Shown here in pieces: positions 8,087-16,479 of a stretch of 64,000 nt of DNA. The DNA is from an uncultured Lachnospiraceae bacterium (GTDB taxonomy: Bacteria > Bacillota > Clostridia > Lachnospirales > Lachnospiraceae), in the NCBI GenBank assembly GCA_910586755.1, contig CAJUJM010000111.1:1-64000 (forward strand). The letters are read 5' to 3'. Under the pieces are notes generated by a model that saw only the letters and a list, made by a program, of their open reading frames with translations, did no database searches and was not told where the DNA came from. Every line of letters begins with the position of its first letter. The first letter of the stretch is position 1. The position numbers were made by a program, and so were the translations under genes.

Positions 8087-8416
8087 ATGGAAGAATTAGC
8101 AATGATTTGCTTTCAGATTATTTCCAATGTAGGGGCGGCAAGATCCAGTTACATTGAAGCGATCCAGAAGGCGAAAGCAGGAGACTTTGCAGGGGCGGAG
8201 GAATTGATTGCAACAGGTCAGGAACAGTTTTTAAAAGGCCATGAAGCACATTTTGAGCTGCTCCAGAAAGAATCTTCCGGCACACCGGTAGGCGGCTCTC
8301 TGATTCTGATTCACGCCGAGGATCAGCTTATGAGCGCAGAGGGCTTTAAAATTATTGCCACCGAGCTCATTGAAAGCTACAAGAGAATTGTGGATCTGGA
8401 AAAGAAGCTGGGATAA
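8087..8416 (+). CDS. PTS EIIA component, lactose/cellobiose family
   Basis: A 109-residue cytoplasmic all-helical EIIA. The phospho-accepting histidine is H76 in LIHAEDQLMSA, with the metal-binding aspartate D79; the family motif is HAQDHLM, so the second histidine is glutamine here. The length fits LacF/CelC. The start is ATG 8087, 8 bases after AAGGAGG at 8072-8078; ATG 8057 lies before that site. It receives phosphate from HPr and passes it to the EIIB encoded next. First gene of the operon that includes EIIB and EIIC and probably the downstream enzymes. Confidence 0.92.
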   Translation: MEELAMICFQIISNVGAARSSYIEAIQKAKAGDFAGAEELIATGQEQFLKGHEAHFELLQKESSGTPVGGSLILIHAEDQLMSAEGFKIIATELIESYKRIVDLEKKLG

Positions 8417-8462
8417 CAATCACAGAAACGGAAAATAATTAAGAAAATGGAGGATTGTAAAT

Positions 8463-8783
8463 ATGAAACGTGTATATTTATTCTGCAGCGCAGGTATGTC
8501 CACCAGTATGCTGGCCAGCAAAATGCAGCAGGTGGCCAACAGCCATGACCTTCCCATTGAAGTAGAGGCGTTTCCGGATGGAAAGATCGGACAGATTATT
8601 GATGAAAAACATCCGGATGTGATTCTCCTTGGCCCTCAGGTAAAATACCGCTATCAGGAAATTGTGGACAAATATGGTTCTACCGGAATCCCGATTCAGG
8701 TTATTGATCAGACCGATTATGGCATGATGAACGGGGAAAAGGTATTAAAGTCTGCCATTAAGCTGTTAAAGTCCGCCAAATAA
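8463..8783 (+). CDS. PTS EIIB component, lactose/cellobiose family
   Basis: A 106-residue cytoplasmic EIIB. The phosphocysteine is C8 in YLFCSAGMSTSML, the standard P-loop-like site of this family. It has the length of CelA/ChbB and takes phosphate from EIIA to phosphorylate the sugar entering through EIIC. A GGAGG site lies 9 bases before the start. Flanked by EIIA 46 bp upstream and EIIC 32 bp downstream. Confidence 0.93.
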   Translation: MKRVYLFCSAGMSTSMLASKMQQVANSHDLPIEVEAFPDGKIGQIIDEKHPDVILLGPQVKYRYQEIVDKYGSTGIPIQVIDQTDYGMMNGEKVLKSAIKLLKSAK

Positions 8784-8815
8784 TAAAAATAACAAATTCA
8801 GGGGGAGTATAGATT

Positions 8816-10150
8816 ATGTTAAACAAACTCGAAGCAGTTTTGATGCCTCTGGCAGAAAAAATAGGTAAAAATAAGTATTTAATTGCGGTTCGTGACGGTT
8901 TCCTGTTATCCATGCCGCTGCTGATTGTAGGTTCCTTCTTCCTGCTTATCGCCAATTTCCCCATTCCCGGATGGACCGAGTTCTGGGCAAGATTCTTTGG
9001 CGATAACTGGGCGTCATATTTCTCCAAACCTACCGACGCCACCTTCTCCATTATGGCCGTTCTGGCTGTTGTTGGCATTGGATATTCCTTTGCGGAACAG
9101 ATGAAGGTAGACAGGCTGTTTGGCGGCGCTATCGCTTTGGTATGCTGGTTTTTGATTATGCCCTATGAGATTTTAGTAGGGGAGCAGGTTGTCACCGGTA
9201 TTCCTTTGGGATGGGTTGGTTCTAAAGGTATTTTTGTAGGCATTATCACCGCATTCCTGTCAGTTCATGTGTATGCATGGGTTAACAAAAAGGGCTGGGT
9301 TATCAAGATGCCTGACGGTGTTCCACCCACAGTTGAGAAATCCTTTGCCGCTTTGATTCCAGCAGGTATGGCTGTAATGGTATTTTTCGTCATCAACATT
9401 GTATTTGCCATGACTCCTTACGGCAATGCCTTTAACTTTATCTTTACTATTTTGCAGACTCCTCTGCTAAAGCTGGGCAACACCCTTCCGGCTATGGTTA
9501 TCGCTTACATCTTCCTCCATTTCTTCTGGTTCTTTGGTGTAAACGGCGGTTCCGTAGTAGGCGCGGTATTCAACCCTATCCTTCAAACCTTGTCTGCGGA
9601 AAACCTGGCTGCGTTCCAGGCAGGAGAGGCTCTGCCCAATATTATTTCCCAGCAGTTCCAGGATTTGTTTGCAACCTTTGGCGGAGCAGGTTCTACTCTG
9701 TCCCTGTTAATTGCCATGCTGCTGTTCTGCAAATCCAAACGTGTGAAGGAGTTAGGAAAGCTGGCATTAGTTCCGGGTATTTTCGGAATCAATGAGCCGA
9801 TTATTTTCGGTCTTCCCATTCTGTTAAATCCGATTATGCTGATTCCCTTTATGCTGGTTCCTACCGTTAACATCATTATTTCCTATATCTGCATGAGTAT
9901 TGGCTTAGTGCCCCTTTGTACTGGTGTTGCAATTCCATGGACCATGCCCGTTATTCTGTCCGGCTTCCTGGCTACAGACTGGAGGGGAGCTGTTCTTCAG
10001 TGCTTGCTGTTAATCCTGGGGGTATTTATGTATATGCCGTTTATTAAGATGATGGATAAGCAGTATCTGGCTGACGAAACCAAGAAAACAGATACCCAGG
10101 ATGATGACGATGACATCTCCTTCGATGATTTGTCCTTTGACGATCTGTAA
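8816..10150 (+). CDS. PTS EIIC component, lactose/cellobiose family
   Basis: A 444-residue membrane permease with about ten hydrophobic segments. Family signatures include RDGFLLSMPLLIVGSFFLL near residue 26, FFGVNGGSVVG near 240 and FGINEPIIFGLPILLNP near 322, containing the conserved NEPI sugar-site motif. Members of this family carry beta-linked disaccharides such as cellobiose, N,N'-diacetylchitobiose and lactose. The C-terminal ~20 residues form an unusually acidic tail with a DDDDD run and two FDDL repeats, predicted to face the cytoplasm. The substrate is inferred only from the neighbours. Confidence 0.92.
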   Translation: MLNKLEAVLMPLAEKIGKNKYLIAVRDGFLLSMPLLIVGSFFLLIANFPIPGWTEFWARFFGDNWASYFSKPTDATFSIMAVLAVVGIGYSFAEQMKVDRLFGGAIALVCWFLIMPYEILVGEQVVTGIPLGWVGSKGIFVGIITAFLSVHVYAWVNKKGWVIKMPDGVPPTVEKSFAALIPAGMAVMVFFVINIVFAMTPYGNAFNFIFTILQTPLLKLGNTLPAMVIAYIFLHFFWFFGVNGGSVVGAVFNPILQTLSAENLAAFQAGEALPNIISQQFQDLFATFGGAGSTLSLLIAMLLFCKSKRVKELGKLALVPGIFGINEPIIFGLPILLNPIMLIPFMLVPTVNIIISYICMSIGLVPLCTGVAIPWTMPVILSGFLATDWRGAVLQCLLLILGVFMYMPFIKMMDKQYLADETKKTDTQDDDDDISFDDLSFDDL

Positions 10151-10205
10151 AATTTATAAAATGTAATAGTCCGGAAGACGGACTGCTACCATATAATTTT
10201 GCCGG

Positions 10206-10271
10206 GCTGTCGCAAAATGAAAAGAGAGGATTTCTAAGAATCAAATGTCCGACGTTTCATTTTGCGGCAGC
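10206..10271 (+). repeat. Long hairpin after EIIC, copy 1 of a repeated element
   Basis: Arms at 10206-10222 and 10255-10271 pair over 17 bp with one mismatch; the core is CGCAAAATGAAA. A related hairpin with the same core lies at 61369-61411. There is no long T-run, so it may attenuate or stabilise the message between the transporter and enzyme genes. Confidence 0.6.
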
Positions 10272-10308
10272 TTTCAGCATGAATCGAATAAGTGGAGGAA
10301 ATGAAACT

Positions 10309-10830
10309 ATGAAGATTGTGATGATTTTTGATCAAATTCAGTCTGGACTGGGAACCAAGGATGACACCATGGTACCCTTAACCGGAAAGAAGGAAGCAGT
10401 GGGACCAGCGGTTATGATGCAGCCGTTCTTAAAGGATGTAGACGGCCATGTTATTGCCTGCCTTTGCTGCGGTAATGGCACTTATTTGGCAAACCCGGAT
10501 GAAGTCAGCAGAAAACTTTGCGCTATGGTAAATAAACTTCAGCCCGACGTAGTAATGTGCGGCCCTGCCTTTAACTTTGCAGATTATGCAGCTATGAGCG
10601 CCAGGGTAGCCGTAGACATTAATGCTTCCACCAAGTCAAAGGCTTTTGCTGCTATGTCTGAGGAAAACGCAGATACCATTGCTGCTTATAAAGATAAAGT
10701 CGCCATTGTAAAGACTCCTAAAAAGGGCGGTCTGGGCTTAAATGATTCTCTGAAAAATATGTGCCGCATGGCAAGAGCATTGGCTGACGGCGCAGATATT
10801 GAAAGCTTAAAGAAAGAAACCTGTTTCTAA
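10309..10830 (+). CDS. GrdB-like protein, N-terminal half only (no selenocysteine)
   Basis: A 173-residue protein resembling the N-terminal part of component B of glycine/sarcosine/betaine reductases (GRDB family). The resemblance is in the phase of EAVGPAVMMQPFL, HVIACLCCGNGTYLANPDEV and DVVMCGPAFNFADYAAM. Full GrdB is about 430 residues with selenocysteine in its C-terminal half; that half is missing and the gene ends in TAA with no in-frame TGA, so it cannot be a Sec protein. Cysteines at CLCCG might still be catalytic or structural. ATG 10309 is chosen: GGAGG at 10294-10298 precedes it, whereas ATG 10279 lies upstream of that site. Function unknown; it sits between EIIC and the glycosylasparaginase. 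Confidence 0.7.
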   Translation: MKIVMIFDQIQSGLGTKDDTMVPLTGKKEAVGPAVMMQPFLKDVDGHVIACLCCGNGTYLANPDEVSRKLCAMVNKLQPDVVMCGPAFNFADYAAMSARVAVDINASTKSKAFAAMSEENADTIAAYKDKVAIVKTPKKGGLGLNDSLKNMCRMARALADGADIESLKKETCF

Positions 10831-10880
10831 CACCTTTGAGGCGTAGAGCCTCAGATAACAAAAATGAGGAGGAGAAACCT

Positions 10881-11837
10881 ATGTGGGGAATGATTGCAAC
10901 CTGGCGCATGGCCGTAGAAGGCGTAACCAAGGGCGCTGAAATGCTAAAGGAAAACGGCAGTGCAGGAGATGCCATTGAGACGGCTATCCGGGAAGTAGAG
11001 GATTTTCCGTACTATAAATCCGTAGGTTACGGCGGCCTGCCAAATGAAGAAATGGAAGTGGAATTGGACGCCGCATTTATGGACGGCGATACCCTGGATA
11101 TCGGAGCAGTTGCAGCCATTAAAGACTACGCAAATCCTGTTTCCATTGCCAGAAGGCTGAGCCGGGAAAAGGTGAACAGCGTGCTGGTAGGAGAGGGGGC
11201 AGAAAAGTTTGCCCATAAGGAAGGCTTTGAGCGTAAAAATATGCTGACCGACCGGGCAAAGGCACACTACCGGAAACGTGTAAAAGAAATGAAGGAAGAG
11301 GAATTAAAGCCTTATTCCGGACATGATACTGTGGGAATGGTATGTTTAGACAGCCACGGAAAGGTGACCGCCGCTACTTCCACCAGCGGCTTATTTATGA
11401 AGAAAAAGGGCCGTGTAGGGGACTCCCCCATTGCCGGCTCCGGATTCTATGCAGACAGCAAGTGGGGAGGCGCCAGCGCCACCGGTTTAGGCGAGGACCT
11501 GATGAAAGGCTGTATTTCCTATGAGATTGTCCGTTTGATGAGCGAGGGCATGCATCCCCAGGAGGCCTGTGAGACTGCGGTTAACAAGCTGGATAAGGAG
11601 CTTACAGAGCGTCGGGGCAAAGCAGGGGATCTGTCTCTGATTGCCATGAATAACAAAGGGGAATGGGGCGTTGCAACCAACATTGAGGGCTTCTCCTTTG
11701 CTGTGGTAACAGAGAATCAGGAGCCTACTGTTTATCTGGTCACCAGAGGAGAGGACGGCCGCTGCACCTTTGAGGTGGCTTCTCAGGAGTGGATGGAAAA
11801 TTACATGAAGACCAGAATGGCCCCCATTGAGGAATAG
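10881..11837 (+). CDS. N4-(beta-N-acetylglucosaminyl)-L-asparaginase family (Ntn hydrolase)
   Basis: A 318-residue glycosylasparaginase/isoaspartyl-peptidase family protein. These enzymes cleave themselves before a threonine that becomes the nucleophile: here D149-T150 in GHDTVGMV, the exact glycosylasparaginase form. The supporting site residues are in SGLFMKKKGRVGDSPIAGSG and GASATGLGED. There is no signal peptide, so it works in the cytoplasm on an imported substrate, splitting the bond between GlcNAc (or a similar sugar amine) and asparagine to give aspartate. ATG 10881 follows AGGAGGAG by 6 bases. The close link to a PTS makes a glycosyl-asparagine or glycopeptide a good guess for what the PTS imports. 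Confidence 0.87.
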   Translation: MWGMIATWRMAVEGVTKGAEMLKENGSAGDAIETAIREVEDFPYYKSVGYGGLPNEEMEVELDAAFMDGDTLDIGAVAAIKDYANPVSIARRLSREKVNSVLVGEGAEKFAHKEGFERKNMLTDRAKAHYRKRVKEMKEEELKPYSGHDTVGMVCLDSHGKVTAATSTSGLFMKKKGRVGDSPIAGSGFYADSKWGGASATGLGEDLMKGCISYEIVRLMSEGMHPQEACETAVNKLDKELTERRGKAGDLSLIAMNNKGEWGVATNIEGFSFAVVTENQEPTVYLVTRGEDGRCTFEVASQEWMENYMKTRMAPIEE

Positions 11838-11846
11838 GCGATAGTT

Positions 11847-12971
11847 ATGGAAGAAAAGATTCTTAGTAAAATAGAAGAAATAAAAGAGGATATGCTGGAT
11901 GCCATTATCCAGATGGTAAAGATCGACAGCGTGGAGACTCCGGCGGGGCCGGATGCTCCTTATGGACAGGGAGTGAAAGAGGCCCTTTTAAAGGCTCTGG
12001 AAATCAGTGAAAAGTTGGGATTTCGTACGGTCAACCTGGATAATCAGATAGGATATGCAGAGTTTGGCCCGGCTGGAGACGGACAGGATTATGTGTGCGC
12101 CATCGGTCATGTGGATGTAGTTCCCACAGGAGATGGATGGAAACAGCCGCCCTTTAGCGGTTATATGGAAGACGGGGTGATTTACAGCAGGGGAGTGCTG
12201 GACAATAAAGGCCCCATTATGGCCTGCCTGTTCGGTCTCTATGCTTTAAAAGAGCTGGGGTTTTGCCCAACCCGCCCCATCCGGATTATTTTCGGCTGTG
12301 ATGAAGAGTCCGGTTTTGAAGATCTTACCTATTATCTTTCTAAAGAACCTGCTCCGGCTTACGGCTTTACCCCGGATTGTAAGTATCCGGTGGTCTACGC
12401 CGAGAGAGGGCGGGCAGTGATCCGGATATCCGGAAATGCACAGGAACTGGAGCCGTTTTTTGCCTTTGTAACCCAATATTTTATCAGTGCCAAAAACAAC
12501 GGAGACCGATTGGGGATTGATTTTAAACATCCGGAATACGGCATTATGGAGATGCGTAATTATAAACTCGCCGTAACCCCGGAGAAAAATCCCTATTTTG
12601 AGGCGGCTTTCAGCTATCCGGCAGGCCATAAGGTAGAAGAAATTCTGGAGAAGATTAAGAATAAGGCAGGGGACCTTTCTGTATCCCTGATTCACAACTA
12701 TGATCCGGTTATTTTTGAGAAGGACAGCCCTATGGTAAAAGCTCTCCAGGACGCTTATGAGAAGGTGACCGGTCTGGACGGAACCCCGGTAACCACCACC
12801 GGCGGAACTTATGCAAAGGCAATGCCGGGGATTGTTCCCTTTGGCCCCAGTTTTCCGGGGCAAAAGGGCATTGGCCACAATCCCAATGAGTGGATGAGCG
12901 TGGAAGATTTGGTCTCAAATGCAAAAATCTATGGATTAGGTCTTTACAGACTGGGCCTGCTTCCCGTATGA
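11847..12971 (+). CDS. M20-family dipeptidase (Sapep/PepV-like)
   Basis: A 374-residue metallopeptidase. Metal-ligand motifs are all present: GHVDVVPTGDGW, SRGVLDNKGP, FGCDEESG and, near the C terminus, GHNPNEWMS. These place it in the dinuclear Zn/Mn M20 group closest to Sapep and PepV dipeptidases, which act in the cytoplasm on short peptides. It is about 80-90 residues shorter than typical PepV (~460), the lid domain being reduced. It starts 9 bp after the asparaginase stop with a weak ribosome site, so coupled translation is likely. Its place suggests that the imported compound carries a peptide part. Confidence 0.84.
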   Translation: MEEKILSKIEEIKEDMLDAIIQMVKIDSVETPAGPDAPYGQGVKEALLKALEISEKLGFRTVNLDNQIGYAEFGPAGDGQDYVCAIGHVDVVPTGDGWKQPPFSGYMEDGVIYSRGVLDNKGPIMACLFGLYALKELGFCPTRPIRIIFGCDEESGFEDLTYYLSKEPAPAYGFTPDCKYPVVYAERGRAVIRISGNAQELEPFFAFVTQYFISAKNNGDRLGIDFKHPEYGIMEMRNYKLAVTPEKNPYFEAAFSYPAGHKVEEILEKIKNKAGDLSVSLIHNYDPVIFEKDSPMVKALQDAYEKVTGLDGTPVTTTGGTYAKAMPGIVPFGPSFPGQKGIGHNPNEWMSVEDLVSNAKIYGLGLYRLGLLPV

Positions 12972-13004
12972 TAGAATTAACAAGAGAAAGGCAGGAAACG
13001 GATA

Positions 13005-13748
13005 ATGAAGCCAATAGTTGAAATATGCTGTGGAAGCTATTATGATGCAAAGCAGGCATTTTCAGGAGGGGCAGAGCGGATAGAACTTAATACTGCCCTG
13101 ATGCTTGGGGGATTAACTCCTACAGTATCCACCCTGACTATGGTAAAAGAGGAAATGCCCGAACTAAAGGTAATAGCCATGGTTCGCCCAAGAGGAGCCG
13201 GATTCTGTTATTCGACAGAGGATTTTAAGGTGATGGAGGCAGAGTGCCGGAAACTGGTAGAAAACGGCGCCGACGGTATTGCATTCGGCTGTTTAAAAGA
13301 AGACGCTTCTTTGGATCAGGATAAAATGAAACGGATGCTGGATATTATCAAAGGTGCGGGAAAAGAAGCCGTATTTCATCGGGCGTTTGACTGTTCCTCA
13401 AATCCCTTTAAGACCACGGAGCAGTTAATTGCCATGGGTGTGGATCGGATCCTGACCAGCGGGCTAAAGCCGAAAGCGGTGGACGGCTGGGAACTGTTAA
13501 AAGAGCTGAAGGAGCTCTATGGAAGCCGGATTCAGATCCTTGCCGGCAGTGGAGTCAATGCGTCCAATGCCAGGAGCCTTATGGATAAGACAGGACTGGA
13601 TCAGGTTCACAGCTCCTGCAAGGACTGGCTTACCGATCCTACTACTGTTCAAAACGGCGTTTCCTACAGTATTGCGTCAGGAGAACAGGAGCTGTGCTAT
13701 GACGTGGTTTCTGCCGATCTGGTGAGAAAATTGCTGGCCAGCGTATAA
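13005..13748 (+). CDS. cutC: CutC family protein
   Basis: A 247-residue TIM-barrel protein matching CutC throughout: VEICCGSYYDA at the start, GAERIELNTAL, LTPTVSTL, MVRPRGAGFCYS, GADGIAFGCL, FHRAFDCS and LAGSGVNASNA. CutC was named for copper tolerance in E. coli, but that role is disputed and its reaction is not known. Its frequent place in sugar-catabolic loci suggests an enzyme acting on a sugar or sugar phosphate. Here it closes the PTS/glycosylasparaginase island, 33 bp after the dipeptidase. Confidence 0.9.
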   Translation: MKPIVEICCGSYYDAKQAFSGGAERIELNTALMLGGLTPTVSTLTMVKEEMPELKVIAMVRPRGAGFCYSTEDFKVMEAECRKLVENGADGIAFGCLKEDASLDQDKMKRMLDIIKGAGKEAVFHRAFDCSSNPFKTTEQLIAMGVDRILTSGLKPKAVDGWELLKELKELYGSRIQILAGSGVNASNARSLMDKTGLDQVHSSCKDWLTDPTTVQNGVSYSIASGEQELCYDVVSADLVRKLLASV

Positions 13749-13795
13749 GGGGGTTCTGCCCGGCTGGATCATCATAAGAATCGAGGTTTAAAAAT

Positions 13796-14668
13796 ATGTT
13801 TGCCAAATATAAACATAATATAGTGGTAAGAAGACTCATAACAATTGCTGCTGTAGTTGTGTCCGCTCTTTTGCAGGCCTATGTTATTCAGACATTTATC
13901 CGCCCGTCCAATTTGCTTTCCAGTGGATTTACCGGTGTGGCGATCCTGATTGATAAGATTGCCTCACTGTATGGAAAAAGTTTCTCCACATCCCTGGGCA
14001 TGCTGGCGCTGAATATTCCGGTAGCCATTCTCTGCAGCCGGAGCATTAGTGTACGGTTTACCTTCTATTCCATGATACAAGTATTTTTGGCCAGCCTTTT
14101 CCTTAAGATTTGCCACTTTGAGGCGTTGTTTGACGATATAATGCTGAATGTGATTTTTGGAGGATTCCTTTATGGGATTGCCATTGCCATCGCCCTGAGA
14201 GGAAACGCTTCCACCGGGGGCACGGACTTTATTGCGCTTTATGTGTCCAACAAGACGGGAAAATCCATTTGGGAGTACGTATTTGCCGGAAACGTAGTGA
14301 TCCTGTGTATTTTCGGGTACATGTTCGGATGGCTGTATGCAGGCTATTCCATCCTGTTTCAGTTTATCTCTACCAAGACAATTTCTTCTTTCCATCACCG
14401 GTATGAGCGGGTAACCTTGCAGATTACCACATCCAGGCCGGAGGCGCTTATGAACATATATGTGGCAAAGTACCGTCACGGCATTTCTTGTGTGGAAGCC
14501 ATGGGCGGTTACAGTCACAAAAAAATGGCGCTGCTTCATACGGTAGTTTCTTCCTATGAGGTTCCGGAGATTGTTATGCTGCTGAGGGAGAAAGACCCCC
14601 ATGTTATCATCAATATGATCAAGACGGAAAACTTCTATGGAGGTTTTTACCGGGCGCCTATGGATTAA
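13796..14668 (+). CDS. YitT family membrane protein
   Basis: A 290-residue protein with five or six N-terminal membrane segments (about 10-200), including the family stretch RGNASTGGTDFIALYVSNK (shown in part: GNASTGGTDFIALY), and a C-terminal soluble DUF2179 domain (about 215-285) with ISCVEAMGGYSHKKM. Function is not known for the family. It stands between the PTS island and murC and has no clear terminator after it. Confidence 0.88.
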   Translation: MFAKYKHNIVVRRLITIAAVVVSALLQAYVIQTFIRPSNLLSSGFTGVAILIDKIASLYGKSFSTSLGMLALNIPVAILCSRSISVRFTFYSMIQVFLASLFLKICHFEALFDDIMLNVIFGGFLYGIAIAIALRGNASTGGTDFIALYVSNKTGKSIWEYVFAGNVVILCIFGYMFGWLYAGYSILFQFISTKTISSFHHRYERVTLQITTSRPEALMNIYVAKYRHGISCVEAMGGYSHKKMALLHTVVSSYEVPEIVMLLREKDPHVIINMIKTENFYGGFYRAPMD

Positions 14669-14856
14669 AAAATCCGGTTTTTTCGGGAAATCCGGGTAAA
14701 ATCATTGACTTTCTTAAAAAAAAGAAGTAAAAGTAAATATGATTAATCGGCAGAGGCCGGTTCCGGTAACGATTGCCGGGCCGGCCTTGCTGTCAAAGAA
14801 GGTTTTTACTCCATACAAGTAAAATAGGAAAAAATTAGATAAGGATGGAATTTACC

Positions 14857-16236
14857 ATGTATCAGATCGACTTTCAAAAGCCCCAGGCAGTTCATTTTAT
14901 AGGAATAGGCGGTATCAGCATGAGCGGCCTTGCAGAAATTCTATTGGAGGAAGGCTTCCGGGTGTCTGGCTCAGATTCCCAGAAAAGCCCTCTTACGGAG
15001 CATTTAGAACAGAAGGGCGCCAGGATATTTACCGGCCAGAAAGCTTCCAATATTCTGGAGGGGACAGAAGTAGTGGTCTATACGGCTGCTATCCATCCGG
15101 ATAATCCGGAACTTATGGAAGCAAAAAGACGGCAGATTCCGATGCTCTCCAGGGCGGAACTTTTGGGGGAAATGATGCACAACTACCGTCAGGCAGTTGC
15201 CATTGCAGGAACCCACGGAAAGACTACCACTACCTCTATGATGACGGAGATTCTGCTGGCGGCAGAGACGGATCCTACCATTTCCATAGGCGGCATGCTG
15301 GATTCTATTCACGGAAACATCCGGATTGGAAAGTCTGATTTATTTGTAACAGAAGCCTGTGAATACACCAACAGCTTCCTGTCCTTTTTCCCAACGGTGG
15401 AAATTATTTTAAACATTGAGGCGGATCACTTAGATTTCTTTAAAGATTTGAACGATATCCGCAACTCTTTCCGGCTGTTTGCCGAAAAGCTGCCTGCAGA
15501 CGGCGCTATGATTATCAACAGCGATATTGAAAACTATCAGGAGATTATCCAAAATCTCAATGCCAGGATTATCACCTTTGGGAAAGACAAAAACAGCACT
15601 TACCAGGCAGAGAACATTACCTATGATGAATTCGCCCGGCCATCCTATGATTTGATAAAAGAAGGAGAAAAGATAGGGCATATTTGTCTGGGCGTTGCCG
15701 GGGAACACAATGTATATAACTCTTTGGCAGCCATCGGAGCCAGCTTTGAACTGGGAATCACCCTGGAGGCCATAAAGAGAGGTTTGGCCGGATTTTCCGG
15801 GCCTCACCGCCGCTTTGAGAAAAAAGGAGAGCTTCATGGCATTACCATCATAGACGATTATGCCCACCATCCCCAGGAAATTCATGCAACCCTTACGGCA
15901 GCCCAAAATTATCCACATAACAGGCTGTGGTGCATATTCCAGCCTCACACCTACACCAGAACCAAGGCGCTGATGGACGATTTTGCCACCGCTCTGGCAG
16001 AAGCGGACAGAGTAGTCTTAGCAGACATTTACCCGGCCAGAGAAACCGATACTCTGGGGATCAGCTCCGCAGATCTGGCCGAAAAGATAGAAAAATTAGG
16101 GACCAAAGTTCACTATTTGTCCTCCTTTGACGAAATCGAAAATTTTCTTTTAGAAAATTGTGTCAACGGCGATTTGTTGATAACTATGGGGGCCGGAGAC
16201 ATTGTAAAAGTAGGAGAAAAGCTGTTAGGGCAATAG
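14857..16236 (+). CDS. murC: UDP-N-acetylmuramate-L-alanine ligase
   Basis: A 459-residue Mur ligase that adds L-alanine to UDP-MurNAc, the first peptide step in peptidoglycan synthesis. It shows the N-terminal VHFIGIGGISMSGLAE nucleotide-binding motif, the ATP loop GTHGKTTTTSMM near 112-124, EACEYTNSFL, NIEADHLDFF and the C-terminal IDDYAHHPQEI and FQPHTYTRT. ATG 14857 is preferred over 14845 because GGATGG lies 8 bases before it and the protein then starts as usual for MurC. The upstream region holds a GC-rich hairpin at about 14754-14788. Confidence 0.96.
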   Translation: MYQIDFQKPQAVHFIGIGGISMSGLAEILLEEGFRVSGSDSQKSPLTEHLEQKGARIFTGQKASNILEGTEVVVYTAAIHPDNPELMEAKRRQIPMLSRAELLGEMMHNYRQAVAIAGTHGKTTTTSMMTEILLAAETDPTISIGGMLDSIHGNIRIGKSDLFVTEACEYTNSFLSFFPTVEIILNIEADHLDFFKDLNDIRNSFRLFAEKLPADGAMIINSDIENYQEIIQNLNARIITFGKDKNSTYQAENITYDEFARPSYDLIKEGEKIGHICLGVAGEHNVYNSLAAIGASFELGITLEAIKRGLAGFSGPHRRFEKKGELHGITIIDDYAHHPQEIHATLTAAQNYPHNRLWCIFQPHTYTRTKALMDDFATALAEADRVVLADIYPARETDTLGISSADLAEKIEKLGTKVHYLSSFDEIENFLLENCVNGDLLITMGAGDIVKVGEKLLGQ

Positions 16237-16254
16237 TTATCCACATTATCCACA
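16237..16254 (+). other. Two adjacent perfect DnaA boxes
   Basis: TTATCCACA at 16237-16245 and again at 16246-16254, directly abutting and in the same orientation, beginning right after the murC stop. Part of a cluster with 16393-16436. Confidence 0.75.
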
Positions 16255-16297
16255 TAGTTTTCAACATTTTATGTAAAGAGGCTATGTGGATTTTTTT
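16250..16297 (+). terminator. Intrinsic terminator of murC
   Basis: CCACATAG at 16250-16257 pairs with CTATGTGG at 16282-16289, followed by ATTTTTTTA. The left arm overlaps the second DnaA box. Confidence 0.65.
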
Positions 16298-16392
16298 ATT
16301 TACATAATAAAGCCCGGGATAATTTTGGAAACCCTGGATTTATAAGGAATTCGACAGTTTTCGATACAATCCTTTAAAATTCCCCAAAACAC

Positions 16393-16436
16393 TTATCCAC
16401 AATATCCACACTATCCACAATCCCCCCTGTGGAAAA
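16393..16436. other. DnaA-box cluster, second group
   Basis: Three abutting 9-mers, TTATCCACA (16393-16401), ATATCCACA (16402-16410) and CTATCCACA (16411-16419), then TGTGGAAAA on the opposite strand (16428-16436). One is a perfect consensus and the others differ by one base. They precede genes for a DnaD-like protein and a helicase loader. Confidence 0.7.
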
Positions 16437-16445
16437 CTCCCCCCA

Positions 16446-16474
16446 TTTCCATTTTCTTTAATGTGTGGTAAAAT
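16446..16474 (+). promoter_or_regulatory. Promoter candidate for the small RNA and the dnaD-like operon
   Basis: TTTCCA, 17-bp spacer, TAAAAT at 16469-16474. It lies 10 bp after the last DnaA box, close enough for DnaA to affect it. Confidence 0.45.
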
Positions 16475-16479
16475 GTACA

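Noticed and set aside
10309..10830. Selenoprotein GrdB with read-through
   Set aside because: The stop is TAA and there is no in-frame TGA or continuing GrdB sequence.
12246..14602. Long minus-strand frames over the dipeptidase and YitT genes
   Set aside because: They mirror codon use of the real genes on the plus strand and show no domain.
16237..16436. Main chromosomal origin (oriC)
   Set aside because: DnaA boxes are present, but no dnaA, dnaN, recF, gyrB or rpmH is nearby and no AT-rich unwinding stretch is clear.
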